Assembly (NCBI GenBank): GCA_002709085.1
Contig: PAPR01000037.1
Location: 1 to 64,000, forward strand
Source: Pseudooceanicola sp.
GTDB lineage: Bacteria; Pseudomonadota; Alphaproteobacteria; Rhodobacterales; Rhodobacteraceae
Direction of reading: 5' to 3'
Length of the DNA: 64,000 nt
This document shows, piece after piece, positions 43,601 through 58,600 of this stretch. The translations under genes and the position numbers were made by a program. The notes beneath the pieces were generated by a model that was not told where the DNA came from, ran no database searches, and worked only from the letters and a program-made list of their open reading frames with translations. Each line of letters opens with the position of its first letter. The stretch's first letter is position 1.

Positions 43601-46600
43601 ATCGGCAGATCCGTCGGCATCGAGAACGTGCGCGTCACCTCATAGCTTTCTCCCGCCCCGAGGCCGCCCTCGTGATCGACATAACCAAGGTAGCGATCCG
43701 CCCGCACGTCCAGGAACGGATCGCGGCTGATATAGATCGCATCGGTCCATTCCGATTGCTGGAAGGGGGGCGTACCGCCCTCGTTCGTGACGGTCCAGCC
43801 GACCTGGAATTCCTGCCCCCGTTCAACGCGCAACGGCGCGTCGATGGCCGTGACCCGCAGGTTGGGCGGCGTATAGGCCGAGACGTCAATCTGTTTGACG
43901 GTGGTATTGTTGCCCTCGTCCTGGAACTCGCGCACCACACCGCCGGTCGATCCCGCGACCCCGTTCAACCGCGGCGAGATCGTCGATTTCCGCGCATAAC
44001 TCGCGCCGACCAGACTGTCGGTGACAGCCAGGATGCTATAGTCCCCTTCAACCTCGAATGGCAGGGTCACGGTGATCGTCGCGGTGTAGCTCTCGCCGGG
44101 ATCAAGCGCGCCATAGCGGCGATAGGTGGCTTCGACCTCGCGGCTGCCTTCCTCGCGACGCATCAACAGATCGCCATCGTCCAGCGAGGAATCCAGCGAA
44201 AGGTAGAGCCGGTCGGTCCAGGCCTCTTCGCGGGTGCGCCGATCACCGACATTCGTGACCTCAAAGGTGATGTCGAACGTCTGACCGGCGCTCAGCCCAT
44301 CCGGCACGATCAGATCGGTCACCTGCAAATCGGGTTCGCGGTAGATCACGTTGATATCAGCACGCTTGCCGGACCCATCGGGCGCCTCGAAGGCACGCGA
44401 GCGGAACGCACCCTGCTGCGAGGACTCCGACCCGTTTGTCATCGGCCAGCTGCGTTCGTGATCCGGGCGTCCACCCCCCCGCTGGGTTGAATTGCTATCG
44501 GGACGGTTGGTGAAGACAAAGACGAAATAGTCGCCCTCGATCCCAGGCGGCAAGGTGCCCTCAATGGTTCGACTGTAGCTCGCACCGGCGGCCATGGGCG
44601 TTTCGTTGGAGACCACGACCGATTGCAGCAGGGTGGCGCGATCAATCTCGAATTCAGGGTCGCGCGTGACCCAGACCTCATCCACCCAATAATCGGTGCC
44701 GGACCAGATATCGACCGTGCTGTCGTTCGTGACCGTATAACTGACCTCGATCTTCTCTCCGGACAGGATATCGGTTGCGGGAATAACCTCACTGACCACC
44801 AGATTAGGCTCGGGCGAGACAACCTCGGTGCTTGCGATGTCGCGGTCATCGGTGCTGTCGGTGTCGCCTCTGATCGACACATCCGCGATCACAAAACTGC
44901 CGTCGAGGCCGGGCGGAAGCTGGAAGGTTTTGGTAAAGGTCCGGCTTTCGCCAACCCGGATGGTCTGCGTCACCCTCTCCGACAGCAGCCGCCAACGTTC
45001 CTGACCTGACACATTCAGGGCCGGAACGCTCGTCAGATCCAGCTCCACGGTATAATTCCCGGCGTCCTGGGTCCCATAATTGACAATGGTGTAGGTCACC
45101 TCAAAATCGTTCTCGCCATCGACACCGGCCCTGGCCGAGGGCGTCACTGTATCAATCGCGATCGAAAGCTCAGGGTTCACCACGGGCGGCGGGTTGCCGA
45201 TGATCTGGATCACCGGATTGTCGCCCAGAACGTCCGAGCCCCCCGCCCGGTAGTTGTTCGAATTGATCTCGGTCGGGTCGTCGGGGTTGACGTTCACAGC
45301 CAGCGGGTCTTCGAGGATGGTCGCATAAGGATCGACCCAAGGCGTGATATAGTAATTCCCCGACACCAGCTCTTCGGGCAGATCGACCAGCTCCGTGCGG
45401 TCGTAACCACTGCCGACGTCGAGGATACCGCCCTCATAGCGGATCGTTTTCAGCAGCACGTCGCCCCGCCCCGGATGCGGGCGGTTCTTGTCGACGGTCA
45501 GCCAGATTTGTTCGGTCCAGACACCGACATTTGTTGCGCCGGCGCCGCGGTTGGTAACGGTGTAGTTGACCGAAACCTGGTTGCCCTCAAATGCCTGAAA
45601 CGGCGTCACGACATTATCGACAACGATATCGGCCAGCGGCAGTGGATTTACATATAGCTCATGCAAACCGACGTTATTGGCCTCGTTCGGCCATTCATCG
45701 ACCCTGTTGCCCGCATCGGTCTGGGCCAGCAGATAGACGGTTCCGCGATACCGCTGTGGGACCTGAAAGCTGATTTCCTGGCTGAGATATTGTTCCCCCG
45801 GTGCGAGCGCGGATTCGTTGGTCAGGCTGGCCAGTTGGATGTCGTCGCTGGAGACCTTGTCATCGAGCGACAGGAGGATGCGATCCGTCCAGTTCGGCGT
45901 CGTCGTCGCGGCGGGGCCCTGGTTGATCACCGTGAACCTCAGCGCCCCGGTGCCGCCCGCATCAACCGTATCCGGCGCCGTAAAGCCAGAAATTTGCAAG
46001 TCCGGGCGCGGCAGAACGCTGACCGCGATCTGGGTGTCGGTCGTGCTCTCGTTGTCGGTTTCGGTGGAATGTTCATAGACCGCATCGCCGCTGTCGGTGA
46101 TCACCACAACGCGGTAGATGTTGTTCGTCTGCTCGGGCAGCTTGATCTGTTCGCGCCGGGTATATGTGGTGCCCGCCTGCAAGGGTCCGTCGAAGGTATA
46201 GCTGGCGACCTTGATATCCCGTGCCACCCCAGCCACGTCACGCAGGATGATCTGGTCGGTCCAACTGCCCTTTGCGGGTCCCGTGCCCGTGTTGGACACT
46301 GTCCAGGTCACATCCACCGCCGACCCTTCGGCCGCCGTCGATGGGGCGGATACGCTGGTCACAACCAGGTTCGGCGGCGGGCTGAGTGTGACGTTGACGG
46401 CATTGCTGACACCTGTGTTGCCCGCATCCGTGAACACAAATTCGTAAGGGGTCGTGGACTGGCCCGCCCGGTCGACCTTGGACGCGCCCGGCGTTTCGAC
46501 GATGAAATAGGCCGGTTTGATCCAATCGTCCGGAAGGGTCAGATCGACCGAACGGACATAATTTCCATCCGGCGCGACAAAACCGGTGTGGTTGAAATTG

Positions 46601-49600
46601 CCCATGAAGATGCGCCCGACACCTTCGGGGTTATCGGCGAGATAGACACGGTCGCTCCATTCCTGGCTGTTGGTCAGCCCGATGCCACGGTTGGCGACCT
46701 GCCAGGTGACGGTGACTGCCTTGCCGCTTTGCGCCTCTGGCGTGGCAGTGACCTCTTCGACCACCATATCGGCAAACGGGATCGGCATGACGTCAAAGAA
46801 CCCGTCCAGGCGGGTGCGGTTATTGGTTTCGAACCCGTTCTCGAAGACGAGACCCTCAGCATCGGTTTCCACATAAAGCGTGAAGCGTCCGCTAAAGAGC
46901 GTCGGCAGGAAGATCGACTCTTCGCGACTGTAACTCTCGCCCGCCTCCAGGCCACCGCTATGGACAAAACGACCGATTTCAAAATCATCCGCGTCCCCGA
47001 TCACGTCATCCGTAGAGACAAAGATACGGTCGACCCAACTATCGGTGATCCCGCGACCGGGGCCATCGTTCGTAACCGTCCAGCCAAAGGTCACGCGGGC
47101 CGGATCGGCCACCACACGGCTCGGCGCTGTGAAGTCTGTGACCGACAGCTCCGCATAGGGCGACAGGTCAATCGACAGCGCGGCACTGCCGGCATTGTCG
47201 TCCTCGTGGCCAGTCTCCTCGATGACATTCGCGCCGTCAGCGGCGACCAGCAGGAACCAGTTTCCCGACACGTCAATCGGCAGCTCGACATCCGCCGACA
47301 TCAGAGCCTCGGCCCCTGCGGCAAAGGGCAACTCCGCGGTGGTGGCATGCGTAGACAGCAAGATATCGTTGGTATCGACGATCTCATCGCGGCTCAGATA
47401 GATGTGATCTGCCCATCCCGCCGCCGCGGCCCCCGCACCGGTATTGGCAACCGCCCAGTCTACGTGAAGTGTTTCGCCCGAGGCGGGCGTAGCATTGCCC
47501 AGCGTGACATTGCGCGCGATCAGGTTGGGATGGGCCAGGCCGATCACATCGCTTTGGATAACGTTGTTGTCCTCGCGCCCACCCTCATAGACCGCGCTCG
47601 AATAATCGCTGCGCAACTCCAGGTGGTATTCCCCCTCCCCGAGTGAGGGGATCGTGACCGCGCTGGTGACGGTATAGCTCTCTTGGAGATCAAGGTTGAA
47701 CAACCGGTCCACCCGGTCGAGCACCCGCGAGGTGCCGCCGCCAACCAGCCTGATTTCATCGACCCAGGGACCGCGCGCAATCGCATCGCCCTGATTGGAG
47801 ACGCGGAACGAAACGTCAACGACGGCGCCGGGCGAGATCGCCTCTGGCCCAGTGATCTGTTCGGCCACCAAATCGGGCGCCGGGGCGGCCGACAGCGCCA
47901 CCGCACCGCTGGCAACACCGGTGTTATTGGCCAGCGCATCGCGCTCGAATACCGCATTCCCCGCATCGGCTTCGACCACCACGCGGTAGCTGTTGACCAG
48001 CCCCGGCGGCAGGGTGAATGTGCGCGCGAAGGAATAGCTCTGGCCGGGCGCGAGGGTCTGCCTGACCTCTACATCACCCAACACCGCGACCGACCCGGCC
48101 AGAGTGCCATCGCTGCTCAGGTGCACGCGGTCGATCCATCCATCGGCAGGCACCGCCACCGCATTGGGCCCACGGTTTACCACCCGCCAAAGCACCTCGA
48201 TCTCCTCGCCCGAGGTAAAGGAGCCGTTGGGCGCGACCACGCTTTGCACCTCGATATCCGAGTAAGGTGAAGTCAGGGAGGCCGTCGCAATGGCGATATT
48301 GTCGGCGCGCGTGTCAGGTTCGGTGACGCTGGCGTCGACATCCGCGGCCACAATGAAGTAGACATCCCCCTCGATGCCGACCGGCAGGGTCACCAGCGCG
48401 GTCATGGCGTATTCGGCGCCCTCTGCCAAAATCCCGGAATGCGGCGATGTGCTCAGCAGGATATCGCTGTCATCCAGCGTGCCATCGACACTCAGATAGA
48501 CTTTATCCGTCCATGCGGTGGCATCCGTGGGAACGGTGCTATTGTTTGTCACCCGCCACGACAGATTGCCGCTTTGTCCCCCGACAAGCACATTCGGCAC
48601 GGCTGTAATCTCGGCGATCAGATTGGCGTAGGTCCGTTCGGTGGCGGCGAATTCAAGGAATTGCGAATTGTTCGCCTCGGCCTGGGACGGGGTGATCCCC
48701 TCTCGGGCCTCTTTCATCGTCCCGAGACCGACCGCATTGCTATCGGCATAGACCGTGGCGCGAATATTTCCGGTGCCTGCCAGGCCGTTCGGCAAGGTAA
48801 ATGTCAGCGTGGTCTCATGGCTTTCACCCGGCGCAAGAGGACGGTCCTGTATGGCCACCGCAAGTCTTTCCAGCTCCTGACCATTGGTGCGATTGCGGAT
48901 CACCACCCGGTCCATCCAATTCGCCGGAGTCGCCACCGCGCCCGCGTTTTGGGTGGTCCACCGCAGCGTGATCGTGTCGCCCGCCTGCGGCGCGGCTTCG
49001 TCAATCGACATGGCCGAGATGATCAGGTCCGGCGCCGACGCCACTGTCAGAACCGTGCGGTTATTGGTGTCGGCGGTGTCGGTGTCGTTGGCCTCGAATA
49101 CCTCTCCCAGCACATCGGCGATCACGCGGAATTCAAACTGTCCGGTGGAATCTTCCCCGCTCGGCCATACAAAGAAGGTCGAGCGCGCCTGAGTTTCCCC
49201 GCCCACCAGCGGTTCATCGGCATCGTGCCGCAAATCACGGCTGAACACGACGCGATTTGTTGACAGATTGACGACCTCGACCCGTTCCGAAAAACCACCC
49301 ACTGTCGGGGAATCCCCAAGATTTTCCAGCACCCAGTCCAGACGGACTGCCGCGCCGGCTTCCCAGCCGCTGGCCGGGCTCGGAGCGACATCGCGGATCA
49401 CGAGGTCGGGGTTCGCGGCCAGTGCCACGGTCAGCGGCAAGGTAGCCGAATTGTTCAACTCTGCGGTGCCGTCCAGATTGGCTTCCTGCACCGCGTTGTT
49501 CACATCGGCGCGGAACGCGACCTCCAATTCGCCAACGGAATCGGAATTGCGCGGCAGGGTCAGGGTAACGGTCTGGGCACTGGTCGCGCCGGGTGCGATG

Positions 49601-52600
49601 TTTCCGTCTGTGGCGACGGAATAGGGCACCACCAGATCAGCGACGACCAGTCCGCTATCCGCCCGGCGCACCGTGATCCTGGTGTCGAAATTCGTGGTCA
49701 CCGCCAGATCGCCCGCGTTGCGATAGGTCCAGCTCAGCGGGACATCGCCACCTGAGGTGATCGTATCAGTCGTCGTCAGCGCAACCGCGTCAAAGACCAG
49801 ATCGGGCGTCGGCTGCCCTTCGATTCCGGCCAGAATGACCGGCGCGGAAATCGGATTGGCGTAGACGTTGAAGCTAAAGACCGCGTCCTCTGTCGAGTTA
49901 ATCTGGCCTTCCATCAACAGATAGTAGGTGCCCGTATCGGCGATCGTGATCGTATCCACATCATTGCGGGCATCAGTTTCAAACACCTCGCGACCGTAGG
50001 GGTCGATCAGGCGCAGGTGCTGGCGGAAATTACCCGACACCATATCAAAGTAGAACCGGTCTCCCGCCGTGGCATCAAAGCTGTAAATCTTGGTTTCGCT
50101 GCCGGGTGCCAGGGTATCGCTGATCGGCGTCCCGAGAGTCAGCGCCTCGGCCTGAGCGGCATCGATCAGATCAAAGGAGAAGGTCCCCGTTTCACCGCCG
50201 CTCGTCGCAACGGTAAAGGTGTAGTCGCCCGCCACCAGCTCATAGAAGGAGGTTTCGTTGACGTGATCGCTGTCGGTGGAGGCAAAGTTGCGCGACGATA
50301 CCTGACCGCGCGGCCCGCTCAGCGTCCAGACAAACCGCGAGTCATTCGGCGAAAGCGCGTCAACGTAGAGCTTTGTCGGATCGCTCAGGCTGAAGCTATA
50401 GCTTTTCTTCTCGCCCGGCAGTTCGATTGACCCGACGGTCGGCGTGTTCAACACCACCGCCGTCTCGGTCGCCTCCAACGGCACCAGGCGGAAGGAATGT
50501 TCGCTCTCCCCCCCCGTCCTGATGGACCCGTCGAGGATCAGATACTGGGCCCCATCCGCATTCAGCGTCACAACGGCGGTGTCGGACCGGGCGTTGCCAT
50601 TCGCCATGACCTGACCGCCATAGGCGTTCAGAATTTTCCAGTTGCCGTTAAAGGTGTCAGGAATGGAATCGAGGTAAAACGCCTCTCCCTTGCTGCCCTC
50701 GAACTTGAATATATGGCTGCGGCGGTTGTCCTCGAATGTGGCGACAACGGTTTCACCAGGCACGAACTCGGTCGCGCCCGCCACATCGCGCAATGCAAAT
50801 CGCACATCACCCGTGGCGATCTGATTACCGTACAGGATCAACTGGTAGCTGCCTGCCGGAGCCCGGACCATGACCGTCGTTTCGTTATAATCGGCCGAAT
50901 TCAGTTTATCGGTATCAATGGTGCCTGCCGGACCGACAAGACGGTAACTCATGTCCGGATCGTCGGTCAGGCTGTCAAAGACCAGATGGGTCGGCGCGGC
51001 GAGGTCAAATTCATAGACCAGCTCCTGCAGCGGGGCGGTGATGGTCGCGGAAATCTCGGTGTTCAATGCCAATGGCTCCGCTGCCACGATCTGCGTCGTG
51101 GGATGCGCGGTAAAGCTGTAGGTGATCTCGGTGGGGGTGTCGTAATAGCCCTCGAACAGCACATAGTGGCGCAGCCCCGCAAGGACGCCCAGTTCACGGT
51201 CGGTGGCAACATTCAGCGGATTGCTCACGACCACGCCGTCTTCGCGAATGATCCGCCAGCTTGCCCGGATGCCACCTGCAACACTATCGGTCTGCACGAA
51301 GACTTCCGTCGGTTCGCTCAGGTCGAAATACCGCAATTGCGTGACATTCGACGGGCTGATCGTCCCCTCGGTCGTCGTGCCAAGCGTCAGTTCCGTTGCC
51401 GAGGCCAGATCAAGTAGGGCAAAGGCATAGCTGCCCAGACTGTCATCGACGGTCGATACGTTGAATTCATATGTGCCCGCAGGCAGGTCATAGATCGTGT
51501 TGCCGCTGCGCTGCGCCGCGTCGGTCTGACTAAAGCGCAAGGCGCTGATATTTTTCGGCCCCGACAGGGACCATCGCATCTGCCCATTGGCGGCCCGTGC
51601 GTCAAAGATCAGCGAGGTCGGCGCCGCCAGCGTCAGCTGCCAGGTCTGCACCTGACCGGCCACCGAAATATCACCGCCGAATTCAGTCCCCGGCGTGATC
51701 GTCAGCGGTGCGGCGGCAGGGGTCGCCGTGATCCTGACATTGTCGATCGTCAGATCCATCGTATTGGTCGACAGGCTCTGCGCATGAATCGCGCCGCGCA
51801 GATCCGAGAGCGTCTGCCCGACCAGCGGCATCGCGTCGATCACCTTGGTTTGCGCACCATCCAGCGACAGCGTCACCGTCGCGGCCAGGCCTGTGGCGGT
51901 GCGCGCGATAGAGAGGGTTATGTGCCCTGCCGCGGCTTCCAGCTGGGCCGCGGTGATGCCGAAATCGGCCAGATCAACCTCGACAATCTCGGTGCCCCCG
52001 GCGTGTAAGGACACATGCGGAACCACACCATCGCCCGAGCCCTGGACCAGATCCAGCGCAGCGGCGATCACGCCGTTGTGGTTCGGCTCAACCCCGAGGT
52101 AGGGCAAATCTCCACTACGCCCGAACAGGGCGGCATCGGCGGCGATGACCGAAAAACCTTCGCCCGCCGTCACACCGCCGGGGCCGGCAAAGTCGAAATC
52201 GAACCCGATCTCGAACAGGTCCAGCGGCCCTTCGCGGGTCAGGTCAAACTCGACCTGGCTCTGGCCGCCAGGTTCCAGTGCGTCGAGCATTTTCAGCGCA
52301 TTGCTGCCCTGAGCGATTGTTCCAAGGTCATTGCCGTCCTTGTCGGTACTGATGAACGGGATGCCATCCGCCGCATCGAACGTCTGAATTGTCTTGCCAA
52401 TCGCATCCGCGCGCAGCGGGCTCTCCAGTTCGAAATCATATGCGAGGTTGCTGTCGGCGTTGGAATCTCCCTCCAGCAGCAGGTAGTATCGCCCGGCCTC
52501 GGGCGCGATGAAGCCCTGCCCATTGCTCGACAGCCGCTGCGGCGCCTCGATCTGATACCCGTCCGCGTCGAAAATCCGCCAGTAGGTGCCCGAAGATGGC

Positions 52601-55600
52601 GATTGCGCGGTGATCATATCGAACCGTTGCAACCGCGCCATATCGACGAAGAACGCCTTTGATCCCCGGCTATCGCTTGGCAGATTGCCGACGATCCGGT
52701 CGTTGACGAAGACCTCGCTCGCCTGGGCCTTCAGGTCATGCAGACGGAAGGGGATTACACCGGTCTGATCGCCGGTCCAATCGATATAGAGCCGGTATTG
52801 CCCGGCCGCGACGCGCAACCCTGTATCTGCGGTGTTTCGAACGCTGTCGCTTTGGGAAAACGCCCGGTCCGCCTGTACGACTCCTTGGTCGCCATGCAAA
52901 GACCAGCGTGCGGCAGAGCTGGCGATCAGCGGGTCAAAGATCAGCACCGTCGGGTCGGTGATCTCAAAGGTATAGGCCAGACGTTCGCCCGGCTGGGTAA
53001 TATCGGCCGTGGTCAGCGCGCCCAACGTCAGCGCGGTTTCAGGCGGTGTCGTCGTGTCGGTCAGAGTGAATTGGTACCGCGAGGTGCCTGCGGAATAAAC
53101 GCGCCCCTCGATCAAAAGCGTATAGATCCCGTCCAGGTCGAGCCGTTGCGAGTCACGATCGCTCAACGACGTTGAATTGAACACCGTGGCGCCGAAAGGA
53201 TCCACCAGCCGCCAATAGATATCACCGTCCCGCGTCTGCGCATCCATGAACAGCGTCTGGTCCGCTGCGCCGGTAAATCGATAGGCCACCGTCCGACTGG
53301 AGGGCGCGAGTTCCCCGGAAATCGTTGTGCCAAGGGTCAGCGGCGTCGCGTCGGCCAGATCCAGCAGCTCAAAATTGAAATCACCCGTCGCACCATCCTC
53401 GGCGGTGACCGTGATCTGGTATTCCCCCGGTGGGAGCGACAGGATGGCCGCCTGATTGTCAGGCCCATCCGTCTGGTCCAGCCGGCGATTCAGATAGGTG
53501 CCCGCGGGCCCCGTCAGGCTCAGCCGCATGTCCGACCGCTGCGACAGCGAGTCGATGGTCAATAGTGTCGTCTCGGTCAGGCTAAAGGTATAGACCCGCC
53601 GTTCGCCCGCATTGACGATGCTGCCGGTGATCCCTTGGGGGATCTGCGATATGAATTGCGCCGCGTCCCCGCCGACGACCGCCGGGCTAACCCCGGCCTC
53701 CAGGGTATCCAGTGGCAGATACAGCGCTAGATCGGCCTCGGTTCCGGTCAGCGCGCCTTGATAGCTTGCGCTCAATTCTGCCTGGGTGCGGGCGGTGCGC
53801 CACAGGCGAACCTCGTCGACAGCGCCTTCGAACAGGCCCCTGTCGGTGCTCGACTCGATATCGCGGCCGATCCACAGGGGCGTGTCAATTCCCGAGATGC
53901 TGCCAGCGGTGAGCGTCCCGGCACCGACCTCTTCGCCATTCACGTAAATCCGCATCCGACCAGCGGAGCGATCCACCACCGCAGCCACATGGCTCCATTC
54001 GCCAACGGGCACCAAATCTCTGTCGCTTTGCAGCGTGCTGTAGCTGTCAGTCCCCGCCCGCGTGGTGCTGAAATGCAGCGACCCATTGGCATTGAGGTAA
54101 AGCGCATACTGCCGCCCGCCCTCACCATCGCTCTTTTGCAACAGCGGGGTCCAGGTGTCGTTGTACCGGTCAGGTTTGACCCAGGCTTCGATGGTCATGG
54201 ACCCGGTCAGGTTGGTGGCGTTGTTATTGGGAACCTCAAGGTATTCCGCGCCGCGCAGATCAATCGCATCGCCGATCCGCCCTGCCACCGGCGCACCTGC
54301 GGCCAGGCCGGGATTATCGCCACCGACACTGACCGCAACCGGGGTGGTGTTAACGGTCGTCACAGAGAACTTGTAGCTGCCTGAGCCGACTGCCGAGAGA
54401 TCCGGGTCGCTTTCCAAGATCAGCGTGTATTGCCCTGCAAAGGCCAGGGTCTGAACCGGGATATCTCCGGCATTTTCCGGCCCGTAAATCTGTCGCCCGA
54501 AGGGGTCGATCAGCCGCCAAGACATCTGGGAGGTCGATAGGGACTGGGCCGACACATCGACATAGACCTCCTGCCCCTCCACCGCGTCAAACCGGTACAA
54601 CCGCGCAGTGCGATCCGGTTCGAAACGATCGTCGACCACGGTTCCGTCGGTGCTGACCGCAACCGCGTCGGCCAGATCAAGCAACGCCAGGCCATAGGCT
54701 CCGACAGCCGCATTTTCGGCCTCGAACGACAAGGTATATTGCCCCGCCGGAGCGTCGAAAACATAATTGCCGCCGTAGCTGGTATTGCCGCTTTCGCGCA
54801 GGCTGCGCGTGATCCGCAACCCATCGGGGCCCGTCAGGGTCACATCGACATCTGTTCGGTCGTTCAGGTTGTCCCAATACAGTTGGGTCGCGTCATCCAG
54901 CGTGAAGCTATAGACGTGCAGCTCTCCGGCCTTGTCGAAATGACCCCGGAACGCGCCCTTGAGACCACCGGCGGTATCAATGACGGTCGCGTCCAGGTCA
55001 TTGCCGCTCTGATCCGCGAAACGCACAGCACCTGGGGCCTCGTTCATCGGCAGATCGATCAGCGCCGCGGTGGCGATGCTGCCGCCTTCGCTCAGGGTCG
55101 TGGCATCTGCGGCGGTGAGGGCGGTGTCCCACAGGCGGAAACCGGCGATCGCCCCTTCAAAGATAGCGTTACCCTCGCGCGTGGCGCCGATCAGCAGGTC
55201 GTTGACCACCTCGACGCTATCGCGGTCGGGACGCAGGGCAATGCTGCCCACCTCCGCCCCGTTCAGATAGAGCCTCAGCAGATCCTCGGTACGATCCACG
55301 ACCCCGATGGCGTTGTTCCATTCCCCCCACGCCACAGAATTGCTGGGCGAATCCGCCGCGATCTGGCCAGAGCTGTCGGAGGAGGTCAGATGCAGGTAGC
55401 CCGAGCTATTCAGCCAGAGGGAATACTGTCGCCCGCCAACGCCATTGCCGTCGCTCTTGTTCACCAGCGATTGCCAGGTCGTGCGTGGGCGATCCGGGCG
55501 GAACTGGATCTCGAAACTCACATTGCCGACGAGATTTGTCGCGGCCCCGTCAACCGCGAGGTATTGAAACCCGGAAGAGCCCTGGGCCACGCCGCCATCC

Positions 55601-58600
55601 GGCCCCGTGGCGGGATGATAGCCGCTGTTGGTGGCGGCCAGATCGACGGCCTTTTCGACCCGCGAGGGCTGTTGCAGCACAAAGCTGTAATCCACCGCCC
55701 CGGTCTCCGGCTCGTAGACATAGCCCTCAACCAGCAGGGTGTAGACCCCGGTGCGTTGCAGCTCGAACAGGTCCTGGTCGCCAAGACTGCGCTGTGAAAT
55801 CTCGACATTCCCGAGCGGGTCAATCAACTTCCAGGTCGGTGTATAGCTCAGCGTGCCATTGCGCTGAAGATCGAACAGAAAGCTGTCGCCAGCCGCGCCG
55901 TCCAACCGGTAGACATCCGTCTCCCGCCGCGGCTCAAGCTGGCCCGCCACCAGCTCGTCGAAAGCTATCTCGGTGCCCTCGGCCAGATCGAGCAGCTTGA
56001 ACGCATAGGCCCCGGTGCCGGAATCGCTGCGATAGACGCGAACCGAATACACCCCCGCCGCCGCCCGTATCGCGCCGCCCCCGTAATTGCCGGCATCCGC
56101 AGAGCGCAGGTTATAAGAACGCGAGACCCCCCCCGGCCCGGTGATCTCGACGGTGGTGCGACTGTCGTCGGTGAAGCTATCCAGCCACAACAAGGTGGCC
56201 TCGCCCAGCGTGAATTCATATTGATGCACCTGCCCGGACAGCCCGATGGTGCCCTGGGTCATCTCATCCAGCGTCAGCGTCGCAGACGACGGATCCTGCG
56301 GATCGCCCAGGGTGAACCCATAGCTGATCGTCTTTGCGGGATCCTCATAGGGATGGGCTTCCAGCATCACCAGGTAGGTGCCGTCGATCGGCGCTTCGAA
56401 CACCTTTCCGGCGCTCAGGAGGCTTGAGCCATCGACAGGGACCCCGAACGGATCGAGCAGCCGCAAATAGGCGTTATAGGTTCCGCCCGTGTTCGTGACA
56501 TCCTGCAAGGTCAACCGCTGCCCGGCGCTCAGCGCGATGCGATAGAGGTCGGTTTCCGTGCCGGGGCTGGTCAGTGTCGCGGCGACCGCGGTGTCCACGG
56601 TAATTTCCGCCGCATCCGACGCATCCATCAGCCGAAAGGCGTAGGACCCGCCCGCGTGCTGGCTGGTTCTCGCGGTCAGTTGATAGCTGCCTGGGCGCAG
56701 CCGGACCACATCCGCCCCCTGGGCGCCATTACTGACATCCAGACTAAAGGTGCGATCAAGGTTCGCGCCGACGATCCGCAGGCTGCCGCCTTGCAAACGG
56801 GTCTGCTGGTCAAAGACAACCAGCGTCTCTTCAGTGATCTCCAGCGTATAGTTGTCCACGAAATCGCGGGTCGCCAGATCGTTCGATACAACCGTATTCA
56901 GTGTGATCGGCTGGGTGGTTTCAGTCACTTCCAGCAGGTTCAGCGTGAAATTCGCCTCCCCCGTCTGATCAAAGGGATCTCCCTCAATCAGCAATAAATA
57001 TTGCCCAGCAGCCCGGCTCATGAAACTGGGGTTCGTCTCGATATTCCCATCACGCAGTATTTCCCGGCCATCCGGTCCGATGATCCTCGCGTAGATGGAA
57101 CGGGCGCGCCCGCTCAAGGCCTCCAGATCCAGCACCATCTGCTGATTGGCCTCGGCCTCGAACCGATAGGCGATCGTTTCGGACCGTGGCGCCAGGGTGC
57201 CCGTGAACGGCGTCTCCACTTCAATCGCCGCCGCGGCCCCGATGTCCAGCATCCGGAAACTATAGGCCCCCGTCGCGGTGGCAGCCTTGCTGATCGCAAC
57301 TTCGTAGGTGCCAGCGGCCAGCGCGAAAACAGCCGCCTCACCTGGGGGCAAGCGTGTGGCATCCGCAGCGACAAATGTGCGGTTTTCGATGGTCCCGCTG
57401 GCGTCCCGCAGGGTGAACTGCGTCGTCGATTCTGACCAACCGAGGGCATCGAAATAGACCTCACCCGCATTGGCCAGCGTAAAGAGATAGCGATCCACTT
57501 CGCCGGCGAGACCAATCGCGCCAGAGACAGTGTCTCCCAGGGTCAGCGCAGTGCCGGACAGCGCCGGCGGGGGCGTATGGGAATGCTTCTGCACGGAAAA
57601 GGCAAAGCTCGCGTCCGCCTGCCCGTCAAATCCTTCGACCAGCACCGTATAGGTGCCGGTACGGGCCACGACCTGATTGCCGAAATTCGACATGTAGTTG
57701 TCGCCGAAAACCAGATCGCCCCGTGGTCCGAGCACCCGTATATAGGGATTTCCGAGCGTCCGCTCGAAACTGATTTCATCGCCTTCCTGCAGATCGATAC
57801 GAAAAATCTCGGTCTCGGATCCCGGCGCCAGGTCAAACGTGACCTCGCTGTCCAGCGCGATGGATTGTCCGGCCCGGATATCGAACAGGTTGAAGGCGAA
57901 ATCGCCAACCGTCCCGCCCACAGCATCGACCATCAGCTTATAATCGCCCGCCCCCAGCGTGTAGACCGCCGAGCCGCCGACCCGGTTCGCATTGGACTGA
58001 CCGAATGCGCGCGGCGCGACCTCTTCGCCATGCGGTCCCACAATCCACCAGCGGAAATCATTGCCCGCCGTGATCGCATCGAAATAGAGCGGAGTCGTTT
58101 CTGTCAGATTAAGATCATAGGCCAGGACCAAGCCCGGCTCATCAACGCGGCCCGTCACGCTGTCCCCGACATCGAGGCTGAGCGTCTCAATGCTTTCGGG
58201 TGCCACGAGAAGGGTGAAGGGTCGCGCTACATTATCGTTGTAAAACCCTTCAACAAGCACAAGGTAACTGCCCGTCTGTGGCAGCTCCAATGGGTCAAAA
58301 GCAATCGACGAAAGGTACGTCGGCCCCCTCAGCAACGTCCCGTCGGGATTCAAGATGCGCAGATAGGCGTTGCCCGCGGACTGGGCGGAAAAACTGACGA
58401 CCTGATCCGCAGAGCCGTCGAACTTGAAGATCCGCGTCTCGGTCCCCGGCCCGGCGCCGAGCAGGCCGTCGTTCCCATTGCCCGATGAATCCACCGCGCG
58501 AGATCCGCTCGCCTCGTCAAAGCCAAGGCGCATGGCCAGTTCAGCGGTCGGGCTGGCGATCTCCTGACGATACCGCGCGGCAATCTCCGCAGCGCTTTGC

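Noticed and set aside
45661-47646. 661-residue frame opposite the CARDB repeats
   Set aside because: Antisense to a well-supported domain array and without a domain of its own.
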